From Corallium rubrum (taxonomy: Eukaryota > Cnidaria > Anthozoa > Scleralcyonacea > Coralliidae), in assembly GCA_964035015.1 (NCBI GenBank), contig OZ035997.1, forward strand, positions 64,704,404 to 64,768,403: 64,000 nucleotides of DNA, read 5' to 3'. Each line of letters starts with the position of its first letter. The first letter of the stretch is position 1. Of this stretch, positions 52,071-64,000 are shown piece after piece. Both the position numbers and the translations under genes were made by a program. Below the pieces are notes generated by a model that saw nothing but the letters and a program-made list of their open reading frames with translations, searched no databases and was not told where the DNA came from.

Positions 52071-52378
52071 TAAAATTATCTCTTTTTCATGGCAAATCTA
52101 CAACAGTTCTGGATAAGTAAGTTCCTGATACTGGGGAGTGGACAGATCATGAATGGTTGGAATGGTTTGGCTCTTGAGAAAAAAACTGTCTGCATAAGGT
52201 GAAACCAGACTAAGGGCAACTGGCTTTGATTTGCATTTGCTTTGATCTGTATAGAAAGACCCCATTTCTGCATCTGTTGGAACTGGGATGGTTTTAGTAA
52301 TAACCTTGGCTTGAATTTGCGACTTACCTGGTTCAATGACAGTAGTAAGTCGATCTAAAGTGGCATCTAGATCTGCTT

Positions 52379-52873
52379 TCATCTTCTTTGCTGATGTAAA
52401 ATTGATGTTTCGAACTCTTTAGTACTCCACTTCATTGACATCGAAGGTAAAATCCAAGAGCATTTTACCTGAGTACAAGACAACATTCCATTAATTTTGG
52501 TCCACGCTTCAAGGTAAAAGAGAACACTGGCTACATGTGAGCAACATTCGCCAAGACCAGCCTTGCACCCACAGCAATGTGCAGATAAAACTGTACCTTG
52601 ATTTTCAGTGATGATCCAAATGGAAATAAGCGAATCGTTTATTCGTTGTGAATGTCTTACTTTCGCAACAACAACAAACTTGTCTTCGATTATATGCCCT
52701 TGTACACCCATAATAAAGCCAGACACCATCTGATTGTAAGCTTGTAGGCTTCGAAAGGCTTTAAACTGCTGTTTTGTGTAGTAGCTAGTTTCTAACACCA
52801 GGTAAAACAGTAAATCTGTTGATTCTACCGGGGGTAAATAATCAGGTTGGAAATACTTGCCTTCGATCAACAC
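52379..52873 (-). pseudogene. SWIM zinc-finger segment of the transposon gene
   Basis: 164 codons open. A CxC..CxH finger (HCCGCKAGLGECCSHVASVLFYLEAW) lies near residues 98-123. The downstream segment 52098-52382 continues the protein towards the nuclease domain in another frame. Confidence 0.6.
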
Positions 52874-53357
52874 TGGGTCACAGAATAAAGATTAAGCAGA
52901 AGGGCCACTTGGGTCGGAACCTTTGAAGTTTTTGTCCCCGCGCATGTCGCATTACGCATGTTGCTCAGCCAGTAAACTGTATGTTCTGGCCAATAAGCAC
53001 GCTGAACTGGCTGTCCTAGCCAGTAAACTGCATATTTTTGCATAAAAATACGAGGACACGTTGTACCGCTAAGTGGCCCTTCTGTATAGTCTTTATTCTG
53101 TGACTGGGTCGATTCCTATGGCTGAGATTTTTTCCTCGTAGCGTCTCTTCACCTTCAGATCAAACTTCTTAGCATAATCGGACAAAGGTATGGGACTCAT
53201 CTCTACATAATTGCTGGCTGAAATCATTTTGTATGCAGAAATTTTAAAGAAATTCTGGATTATAGTTGATCACTTATTTGCATTTCGCGGGAATTTGTGG
53301 GAAATATGGCACACCAATATGGCGCCCGCGCGGTTCGTGACGTCACATGAAAACGAT

Positions 53358-53959
53358 CTATAATTTCAAACACGTACTGCACATCAAAAATAACTTACTT
53401 GATTCCTTCACCATTGAAAAAATGATGGTCTTCAAAAAGTTTGTTGATATCACAACGAAGCTGCCTTTCATCGCAATTTTTGTTAAATGACTATGCGTCG
53501 ATATACATTCCTTGGCTAATAGGTTTGGCCTTAGCCATTCGTCGTGGAACTTCGACTCATTCTGGAGAAGGTAAAAGGCATACATCTTTAAAAACTGGCT
53601 CTGGTAGCTTCAGGGGCTTCTTAGTCTTCGTTTCTGGAACAAACCGACCTGTGCTAGAAGAGTGTATTGGTTGTTTCCCATTTCGATTGTTGTTTATTTG
53701 GCTTTTTACATTACTGTAGTTGGTAAGCGCTCTGAAATTGTCGGCAGAATTCCAGCAGTTCCAGGCTGATGAGATAAAGTGTATGAAGCTGATGGTCCTT
53801 TGTTGTCTCGTGGAATAGAAAAACTTCGCGTAATTCTTCTTCCGAATTCGTGTGTTCACGTTCGCTACCATTGAACAGCCTTGATGGTCCTGGGAGATTG
53901 TTCAAGTTAGAAACTACAGCTCGCACAAGTTCTTGTATGTTGTTTTCAGCGTGCGCCAT
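53358..53959 (-). pseudogene. N-terminal part of the transposon's second gene
   Basis: Met at 53959 begins MAHAENNIQELVRAVVSN. The reading breaks into overlapping frames (53959-53711, 53871-53557, 53585-53358). No domain is recognised; assigned by position only. Confidence 0.35.
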
Positions 53960-53960
53960 C

Positions 53961-54885
53961 TTTGCATAAATTTTTTGATCCCCATTCTTAAAACGTTTTG
54001 ACCATGATGTTTATAAAACAACAAATTAAATTAGTCTTGCCTTGTGTATACATTACAACCTGAAACATTTGTAATGCTTTTGTTCATGTAAAGTGTGTGT
54101 AGTTTGAGTGTGCATGCAGTGAAGGTTACATGCAACTCTGTGTTCTACGCAAAGAAGGCACTATGCTCCTTCGTGTAGTTGTTTTGTTATGCACATTGCA
54201 GAAGTGTCAAAATTTGGCAAATGACTAATAACACAAATATGTATGAATAGGTGGTGATGTAGAAGTCTACATGAACCTGTGGCTGTGTAGCAGTCATAAT
54301 TCCCATGTCTACAGACTATATTCTTTATTGCCAATTTCACAGGTCACTTTTCAACACACATTTCAGAAGTTCATTGCCAAGTTTCAAATTATGTTTATAT
54401 AAATTCAGAAGTTGATTGCGAAGTTTGATTTGATGTTCGCTTTTTAGACTTGCCACAAGTTGACTACCTGTACATTGCTGGTTTTCTTTGAGCGATGAGT
54501 AGTTGACTTGTTCTACTAACGTGAAAACTTTTTTTTCCATTTATGCTAATTATATAACATAATTGGCAAAAAAAGTTTTTTCAACATTCAATTTCCAAGA
54601 TCAAGACATGATAAGCTAATACATTTATAAACGTGTGTTTAACAAAATTTGAGCAATGCTTCTGGTTTCTCAATTTATATATTTTTTTTCTAGACTTCAA
54701 GGTTCTAAACTGAAAACAGCATACTATTTGAGAAGACAATTACATATTTCATTGATACTGTAAATATCAGCCTTTCCACAGAAGTGACACATTGTTGAAA
54801 ACAATATTAAATTAACACATTAATACCTATACAATACCATTATGGATGTTACAACACTGTATCTTATTATGAACTTTAAGACTTT
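53961..54885. other. AT-rich interval, no gene seen
   Basis: No domain, RNA gene or obvious inverted repeat was found. Confidence 0.4.
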
Positions 54886-54951
54886 CTGTAATGTAATGTA
54901 ATGTAATGTAATGTAATGTAATGTAATGTAATGTAATGTAATGTAATTTAA
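54886..54951. repeat. (TAATG)n microsatellite
   Basis: About twelve pentamers of GTAAT before the LINE fragment; several LINE families leave such tails, but here it lies on the 5' side. Confidence 0.9.
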
Positions 54952-55002
54952 TGTTGTGTTTCTGTTTTATCTTCGTTTATAATATGCAGCATGAGGTAAG
55001 TT

Positions 55003-55431
55003 TTGGTTATTTTAATTTTGTTGACTGGACTCATTGGGGTAAATTTAGACGCTTATAGAGTGGCAATCGGGATGTTCAATTCCTCTAAAATTTCTATTTC
55101 TATGTATATTTATAGTGCTAATAGTTTTGTTTTTGCTATGGACATTTTTTTTATTGTACTGTTTATTATTTATATCAGAATTATTTTATCTAATGATGTT
55201 GAACTCAATCCAGGTCCGGTTTCCTCATTTAGTATTGGGCATTTGAATGTTAGAAGCTTAAATATTAGAGAAAAATTTGAAGAACTTTCGTTTTTGATTA
55301 GAGAAAATAATTTCGATATTTTTGCACTATCGGAAACATGGCTTAACAAACGTATTTCTGGTGACCACATATCTATTCCTGGGTACAACCCCATTATTCG
55401 TCTTGACAGGAACGGCAGATTGGGTGGCGGT
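55003..55431 (+). pseudogene. LINE N-terminal fragment with canonical 2A-like motif
   Basis: Two hydrophobic segments precede DVELNPGP (55191-55217), a canonical 2A-like ribosome-skipping motif. An AP-endonuclease start follows (GHLNVRSLN, FDIFALSETWLN, PGYNPIIRLDR). The frame is cut at GRLGGG by the left end of the third Polinton-like element. The true start is uncertain because no ATG precedes the hydrophobic segment in frame at 55003. No continuation of the LINE was found after the element. Confidence 0.75.
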
Positions 55432-55449
55432 AGTAGTATAGGATATGGG

Positions 55450-56130
55450 GGTACCAGGCCACTTTTTTTTGGCACTACCAGCAGGAAAACTTCTCCGCTT
55501 TAAGGCGTAGACGAGATTTTCGCCCACTCCCAGGGATGTTTTTGGTTGGCCGCATGCATCACTTTTTTCCGGTTGCTGGTACCATCACTTTTTTTTTTTT
55601 TAAGTGGTCGGCACCATCACTTTTTTTTTTTTTTTTTTTTTTTTGTTAGTTAGAGTCCCTTAGTGCCACCACTTTTTTCTTATTAGTTAGCGTCCATTGG
55701 CCAGATGGGCAACATGGAGTCTGGGAATGTTTTGGTGACGTTACTTTTTATCTGAAGGCAATCCTCAGGGGTCCTGACAGTCTCGGGTTTGGCAGCGCGG
55801 CTGGGGGGGGCACGCGAGTGGGCCAGTGCTTGGTGGTGACACATAAGAAGATGAAAACCCCCGAAGGGGGTTTTCATTTTCGATGTGGTCACCTCCGAGT
55901 GCTCGAGTGAGACCCGCAGGGTCGAACGGCTTACCCCATAGCCCTCGGAAAATCAGGAGTCAAAGAGGGTGGTATATATACATGTCAAATAATCTAGGGA
56001 GAATTATGGGCTGGCGACAGGCGACAGCCTGGAGAATACCAGCTCATTTCTCCCGGTTTGTATGTCCCCGCTACAGTCACTTTTTAGTCTGAAGGTAATG
56101 CAGTTAGTCAGTGTGTTGGTACCACCACTT
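55450..56130. repeat. Dispersed CACTTTTTT-type motifs in the left end of copy C
   Basis: Repeated strings of the type GGTACCA.CACTTTTTT or GGCACCATCACTTTTTT occur near 55455, 55578, 55607, 55660 and 56120. Related TTACTTTTTATCTGAAGG and TCACTTTTTAGTCTGAAGG occur at 55742 and 56077. The A/B TIRs have one related site (GGGGCCACTTTTTATT). Confidence 0.6.
55851..55877. terminator. Perfect 12-bp hairpin with GAA loop
   Basis: ATGAAAACCCCC, loop GAA, then GGGGGTTTTCAT, followed by TTT. It is a very stable stem in the gene-free left end of copy C. Transcript end, packaging or replication signal are all possible; the terminator label is a guess. Confidence 0.4.
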
Positions 56131-56489
56131 TTTCGGAAGTGTCCCCATCGACGATTCCACCTACTGGAACCAAGGCTTGGTCCAACAGGTGGACCATCCG
56201 ACCTCGCCCCCAACTCGCTGGACCAGTCGGTTGCCACCAGGAATCCATCGGTCTTCCAAAATACAAGTCTTCACAGAATCCAGTATGAATTTTATGAAGT
56301 GGTCCACTACGTTAAGCGGACTTAAGAAACCTCCTTTTGGCCCTACGGAGAGAAATATGTCGAATCCCGGCAGTTTTAGAGCCGTAAATTTCCGGCCTAT
56401 ACTAGCATCAAGAGAAATTGTCGATTTCACTCGGTTTAGTCACTAGCATCACCTTTTTTACCCCGAAAACGCAAACCCCCACGTTTACA

Positions 56490-57929
56490 CTACGGGACGT
56501 TTTTACTAAACAGATACCCGGCCACAGCTGTTACAACCAAGATAATACCCAGCTCACTGTTTTTCTGTGGCTCAGTAGATGTACGGAAATCTATGTGCGG
56601 AGAATTTTCCTTTGCTTTTGGTTCGGTGGATTTATGAAAACCTATGTTTGGAGAGTTTTCCTTCTTGTCTGGTTCCTCATCTAATGTTTCCAGATGTGGT
56701 ACATATTCCTGGTGTAGCTTCTTTGGTTGCTTGTGGACGCCCTGGTAGTTTACTTTAGAGTTAATACCAAATTTTATAACATCAGACGCGTGCCTGAGTA
56801 AGTTGTTATATCCTAAGATTTTTTTCTTCAGTATTGTGAGTGACCCTGGCACTAACCATGTGTCAGGACTTATGGCCAAGTTCTGGGTTACGTTAGTATC
56901 TGATATTGATCTGTTCATATTCAGAATCCAAGTGCTAACAGAGTAGTTAACTACGGCATCATTTACAAGGACTCTGAATTCCTGTTGTGACTCGAGACTC
57001 CCAGCACCCTTGCTAACAATACTTACCCTTGTTTTGGCCTGCGAACCTAGGACTGCGTAGACATAAGCCTCGATAGACTCATTCAGATACTGCAGACCTA
57101 TCTTAGTGAAACCATCTGTCTTTAGTGGAATGAACCTCCTATAGTGTGTCCTGTAGTCATCATTGAGACGCCACATCCACTCTTTAAATGCACGGTCATG
57201 ATGCTGACCAGAGTGTGGATTAATTAGGAACTTCTTCTCCCTGGGTATGTTAGCCATGTTGTCGATAACATCTTTACCAGCGCCGAACTCCCTCATTAGG
57301 TCGCTCTTCTTTTCTTTCATGAGTCTCCTTAATATTCGCCTGGTAGTGAAGTATACATGGAACCGCATAATGGATGTAACCACCGGATAAACATCATCGG
57401 AGAACTTGAGATGTTCAACCCCAACACCACAGCAGTACGTACTTAGGTAGACAGCGAAGATTAGCTGATAGTAAGGTTCGTTGTTATTCCACCATACAGC
57501 AATATCCGTCCGGTTTCCAGGGTTCAGTGTTGGTAATTTAGACATGAAAAAGTTATGGTCGTTAACATAGATCCTGAAATTGTTAAGGTCATAGTCTATA
57601 ACATTTTCTGATAGGTATGTAAACTTTGAGAAGTCATATTTCCCCTCAACATCACTTTTCCAATGTCGCTTACCCTGGACTTTCTGCACAGTACCGCCAC
57701 CTAGCCATATTTTTGGGAATCTTGGCGGTGGACTATCTGCTGTTAGGTACTTAGTGTAGCTTTTGTTACTCTTGAATTCCTGGTCCTCGGTGTAGATGTA
57801 TGTGCCATCAGCACCGGCAGGCCCGAAGAACACGCCTGGTTCTGTCTTACCAAATACCGAGCTAGTTATAAACTTACTTTTGTCAGCATATGGGTACTTA
57901 TCGAAGAATCTACTTAGGGTCTTGTTCAT
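56490..57929 (-). CDS. Tail-anchored protein of the third element (homologue of the 481-aa gene)
   Basis: 479 aa and fully open, clearly diverged from copies A and B but colinear, including NNEPYYQLIFAVYLSTYCCG and the C-terminal LGIILVVTAVAGYLF helix. The stalk repeat is different: two ENSP.I.F..STEP units replace the HTPDxP units. CCTATAATAT touches the ATG. Survival of an open frame in an otherwise destroyed element is notable and could mean youth or retention. Confidence 0.85.
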   Translation of the reverse strand: MNKTLSRFFDKYPYADKSKFITSSVFGKTEPGVFFGPAGADGTYIYTEDQEFKSNKSYTKYLTADSPPPRFPKIWLGGGTVQKVQGKRHWKSDVEGKYDFSKFTYLSENVIDYDLNNFRIYVNDHNFFMSKLPTLNPGNRTDIAVWWNNNEPYYQLIFAVYLSTYCCGVGVEHLKFSDDVYPVVTSIMRFHVYFTTRRILRRLMKEKKSDLMREFGAGKDVIDNMANIPREKKFLINPHSGQHHDRAFKEWMWRLNDDYRTHYRRFIPLKTDGFTKIGLQYLNESIEAYVYAVLGSQAKTRVSIVSKGAGSLESQQEFRVLVNDAVVNYSVSTWILNMNRSISDTNVTQNLAISPDTWLVPGSLTILKKKILGYNNLLRHASDVIKFGINSKVNYQGVHKQPKKLHQEYVPHLETLDEEPDKKENSPNIGFHKSTEPKAKENSPHIDFRTSTEPQKNSELGIILVVTAVAGYLFSKNVP

Positions 57930-57962
57930 ATATTATAGGTTGTGTACTATTCTTATGCTGGT

Positions 57963-58350
57963 ACACTGCAAAAAATCCTGAGTATAATCAACTCAAAATA
58001 TTGAGTAAAGCAATGCACCCACAGTGACACATTATAAGGAGTTAAACTAACTCATATAGTATGAGTAAAACATACTCAGTTTTATGAGTGAATTTACTCA
58101 AAAATTGAGTAAAAGCTACTCAAATAACACGAACCACATTGACTCAATATTTTGAGTAAAATAAGGAATTACTCAAATATTGAGTAAAAATACTCAAATT
58201 GTGAGTAAATATTACTCAAAAATGGAGTTCCAATTACTCAGCTAAAATGCACCCACAGTGACTCCTTATTTTGAGTAAAACAAGGAATTACTCAAATATT
58301 GAGTAAATATTACTCCAAAATGGAGTTCCAATTACTCAGCTAAAAAGTAT
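57963..58350. repeat. TACTCA/TGAGTA palindromic repeat block
   Basis: More than a dozen ACTCAAA or TTGAGTAA words in both orientations. A ~240-bp period is visible from ATGCACCCACAGTGAC at 58013 and 58249 and from ATGGAGTTCCAATTACTCAGC, which occurs twice. It begins CACTGCAAAAAATCC at the break of copy C. Confidence 0.8.
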
Positions 58351-58504
58351 AAATATGATTAGTATAAATATTACCTATTTAAAATGCACGCACTCTACGA
58401 TCAAAGTTTCAATAGTTGTTTTTAGTTTTTTTGTATTTGAAGCAAACCACAAAAATAACATTCATAAATTTCGAAGTAAATGATAATATATAACCTTAAT
58501 TAAC

Positions 58505-58577
<73 letters not shown>

Positions 58578-59451
58578 CTATCACTCTCAGTATGCGCATT
58601 ACAAACTTTATATAATTAGGATCTTTAAACAACGAAACTCAACCCACTTGGCCTCGTGATTTCGAATGTGAGAAATGTCGTGCCCATAATTGAAAAAGGG
58701 AGGCCTGAGAACTGGGCTGATTACAGAGTGTACAAGAGTGTACTGGAATTCGTTTGGGTGTTAAGAATGTTAAGTACAGTGAACTAATAACAACTTAACA
58801 AGTATGAAATCGGTTTGAAACCAAGGCTTAAAGTGCTGGTTGATGAAAATCATGGATGTACGGATGTTTTACAAAATACGAAAATATAGACATACCTTGT
58901 CTACATAAAGGTAGGTTGATGCTTTAAGTACTGTTTAATAAACGAGCAGGAGTGTTTTATCAGATATAAAGACACGAGGTGAAGCCGAGTGTTTTTATAT
59001 CTGATAAAACACGAACTGCGAGTTTATTGAACGGCTTCAAAAACGAACCACTTGGTAAGTTCATTGGCCTAGTAAGTTTGAAAAATAACCTTGTCTAAGC
59101 CGAGAAAATCAAAGCTAAAGTTTATGTAAATCAGGAGGCATCTTTATCAAATATAAAGACACTGATTAAACTTTAATTTCTTTTGAATTTTCCTCATGAA
59201 TTATTAATGAGTTTTTGAAACTTGTTTAAAGAACCTTATATAACTTTAATACGTAACTTTAATACGTGTAATTAAATGATTTAAAATTACTTTATTTTCA
59301 TGCATTCTGTAATCTGTTTTGACAAAATCAAGTTCCCAATTTGACAGTATAAAAGTTATTAAATCCCTTAATTAAACTCTGTAGATGTAAATCACAGAGT
59401 TGTGGTCAAATCCTTTTGCCAAATCTAACAGCATTGTCATTGAAACTAACA
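58351..59451. other. No gene seen
   Basis: It contains a (TA)n/(CA)n microsatellite at 58506-58575 and a short inverted pair (TTTTATCAGATATAAAGACAC and its reverse complement) near 58956-59010. Confidence 0.5.
58506..58575. repeat. (TA)n(CA)n microsatellite
   Basis: A short TA run passes into about 28 CA units. Confidence 0.95.
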
Positions 59452-59963
59452 TGTCTCAATCAATTCCAAGCATGACCATCTCCCCTGGGGATTTGACAGG
59501 CATTTGACATTTTTGCGTTAGAGTATTGCAAATGCCCCACCATGGGGTCAGCATAGCTGTACTAAATCCCCACAGTGGGGTCTTGAAATTGATGCAAATG
59601 CCCCACCCATGGCAATTTAAAGAAGCAGATGCTTATATTGTCAGACAGCTGAAGTGGCCGTGACCAACCATATTATTAAACATAAACATATATTTATAAA
59701 ATAAAGGTCAAAACTACTTTCAAATGTCTCAACTAAGCTGTCGAAGCCTTTTTACTTTTGCAAGGTTATACTTTTCAAGAAAATAACAGGCAACTATATA
59801 TATATATATACTATTTAGGTATATACTTCAACAAATTCCCCACCACGGGGACAACCTGTAAAGGCAAATGCCCGACCCTGGGAACAGGTGAATCATCAAA
59901 TGCCTGTCAAATGCTGGGGGGGGGGGGGGGGGGCATGGTCACACTTGGAATTGATTGAGACAT
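59452..59963. repeat. Foldback MITE-like repeat with CCCCAC..GTGGGG motifs
   Basis: The ends TGTCTCAATCAATTCCAAG and CTTGGAATTGATTGAGACA are exact inverted repeats, and inner parts (TTTGACAGGCATTTGA) also pair. Small palindromes CCCCACCATGGGG and CCCCACAGTGGGG and a G17 run lie inside. Confidence 0.85.
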
Positions 59964-59989
59964 ACTGTAACTTAAAGTCCTATTAAGTT

Positions 59990-63489
<3,500 letters not shown>

Positions 63490-64000
63490 CTACAACAAAG
63501 TTAAAACAATAAACTCAATCGGAAGCCATGCCAAAAATAAGCCATCCTGAAAATAAGTCCACAAAATATAATGCTTTCAAAGAATCTTAGCACAACGTTC
63601 GGTTGTAATTCTCTTTTATAAATAGATCCACTTTGTATTAATTTTATTTTATTGTACTGTACGTTTACCCGTTGAAAGTTGCATGCAGTCTGGTATTAAA
63701 CCGAAAGCTTGAATAAATAAATTATTTGGTTAGAGAACATACTGTATTATAACTTTTTGCTTATGATGTATAATCATGGCCATCCTCCTTCCGGTTTTTT
63801 TGTGTAAGTCTTTATTCATTTCCATACCAATTTCCAGTCATCATCTTATAAAATTTACACAAATCTCTGCTGATCTACAACAACATATAATTATATTTGG
63901 AAGGCAACTGAAATTTGTATGCATGTATCTATGACAACATTGTGTAGGTCAGCTGAGATTTGTATAAATTCATACTCATTCTGAAAGATGATGGTAACTG
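63490..64000. other. Intron or intergenic DNA, no further exon seen
   Basis: Upstream of the acceptor at 63490-63491 (TTGTTGTAG) no convincing coding exon was found before the edge. Confidence 0.4.

Larger units (their letters stand above)
48830..53960. mobile_element. Decayed ISL2EU/Harbinger-type DNA transposon
   Basis: A DDE transposase on the plus strand converges on a minus-strand gene with YqaJ nuclease, SWIM, PHD and Ulp1 domains. A Harbinger-like transposase paired with a YqaJ protein is the signature of ISL2EU elements. Terminal repeats were not located, so the limits are those of the coding parts. Confidence 0.65.
55432..57962. mobile_element. Third Polinton-like element (copy C), diverged and truncated
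   Basis: It begins AGTAGTATAGGATATG, the first 16 bases matching the inner TIRs of A/B, then diverges. It carries one intact gene homologous to the 481-aa protein. On the right it stops just after a position matching the integrase start, where a TACTCA-type repeat begins. It is inserted into a LINE frame after GGCGGT. Orientation of the retained gene is opposite to the A/B copies. Confidence 0.75.

Overview
The window is metazoan nuclear DNA. It has a multi-exon gene with GT..AG introns, tRNA-derived SINE-like repeats, many foldback MITE-like repeats, microsatellites, LINE retrotransposons with PHD, endonuclease and reverse transcriptase domains, and an ISL2EU/Harbinger-type transposon with a YqaJ nuclease. 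This mix fits a marine invertebrate; an anthozoan or other cnidarian is a guess that the sequence alone cannot prove.

The centre (9403-43432) is a Polinton/Maverick-type endogenous virus-like element present as two direct tandem copies. Copy A is 9403-29978 and copy B is 31594-43432, with a 1.6-kb spacer between them. Each copy has ~325-bp terminal inverted repeats starting AGTAGTATAG. The genes are compact. On the minus strand: a membrane protein, an A32-like packaging ATPase, a probable double-jelly-roll major capsid protein, an acidic membrane protein, a candidate minor capsid protein and a chromodomain integrase. On the plus strand: a 481-aa tail-anchored protein, two tandem ConA/LamG-like candidate spike proteins, a two-helix membrane protein, several small membrane proteins, a PD-(D/E)XK-type nuclease, a zinc-ribbon protein, a B-family DNA polymerase and a last membrane protein. 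A deoxynucleoside kinase lies on the minus strand inside the plus block. No adenovirus-type protease was recognised.

The termini do not pair as two simple insertions. The outer ends share one TIR variant and one 6-bp target duplication (CATGTC). The inner ends share a different TIR variant and a different duplication (TAAATA). The simplest reading is that a circle carrying a second element plus 1.6 kb of its own flank recombined into a resident element. Both copies are recently dead. A has a LINE inside the capsid gene, frameshifts and a polymerase deletion. B has a 5.3-kb deletion, a capsid frameshift and two nonsense codons.

Almost every element gene has a TATA-like string touching its start codon. 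This includes a 19-bp gap shared by two divergent genes and the same gene in a third, diverged element (55432-57962), so it looks like an element-specific expression signal.

Left flank (1-9402): repeats, and at most a gene fragment near 4.6-5.1 kb. Right flank: MITE-like repeats (43.4-48.8 kb), a decayed ISL2EU-like transposon (48.8-54.0 kb), a LINE fragment interrupted by the third Polinton-like element (55.0-58.0 kb), TACTCA-type repeats, and four exons of a minus-strand host gene (59990-63489) that continues past the right edge.
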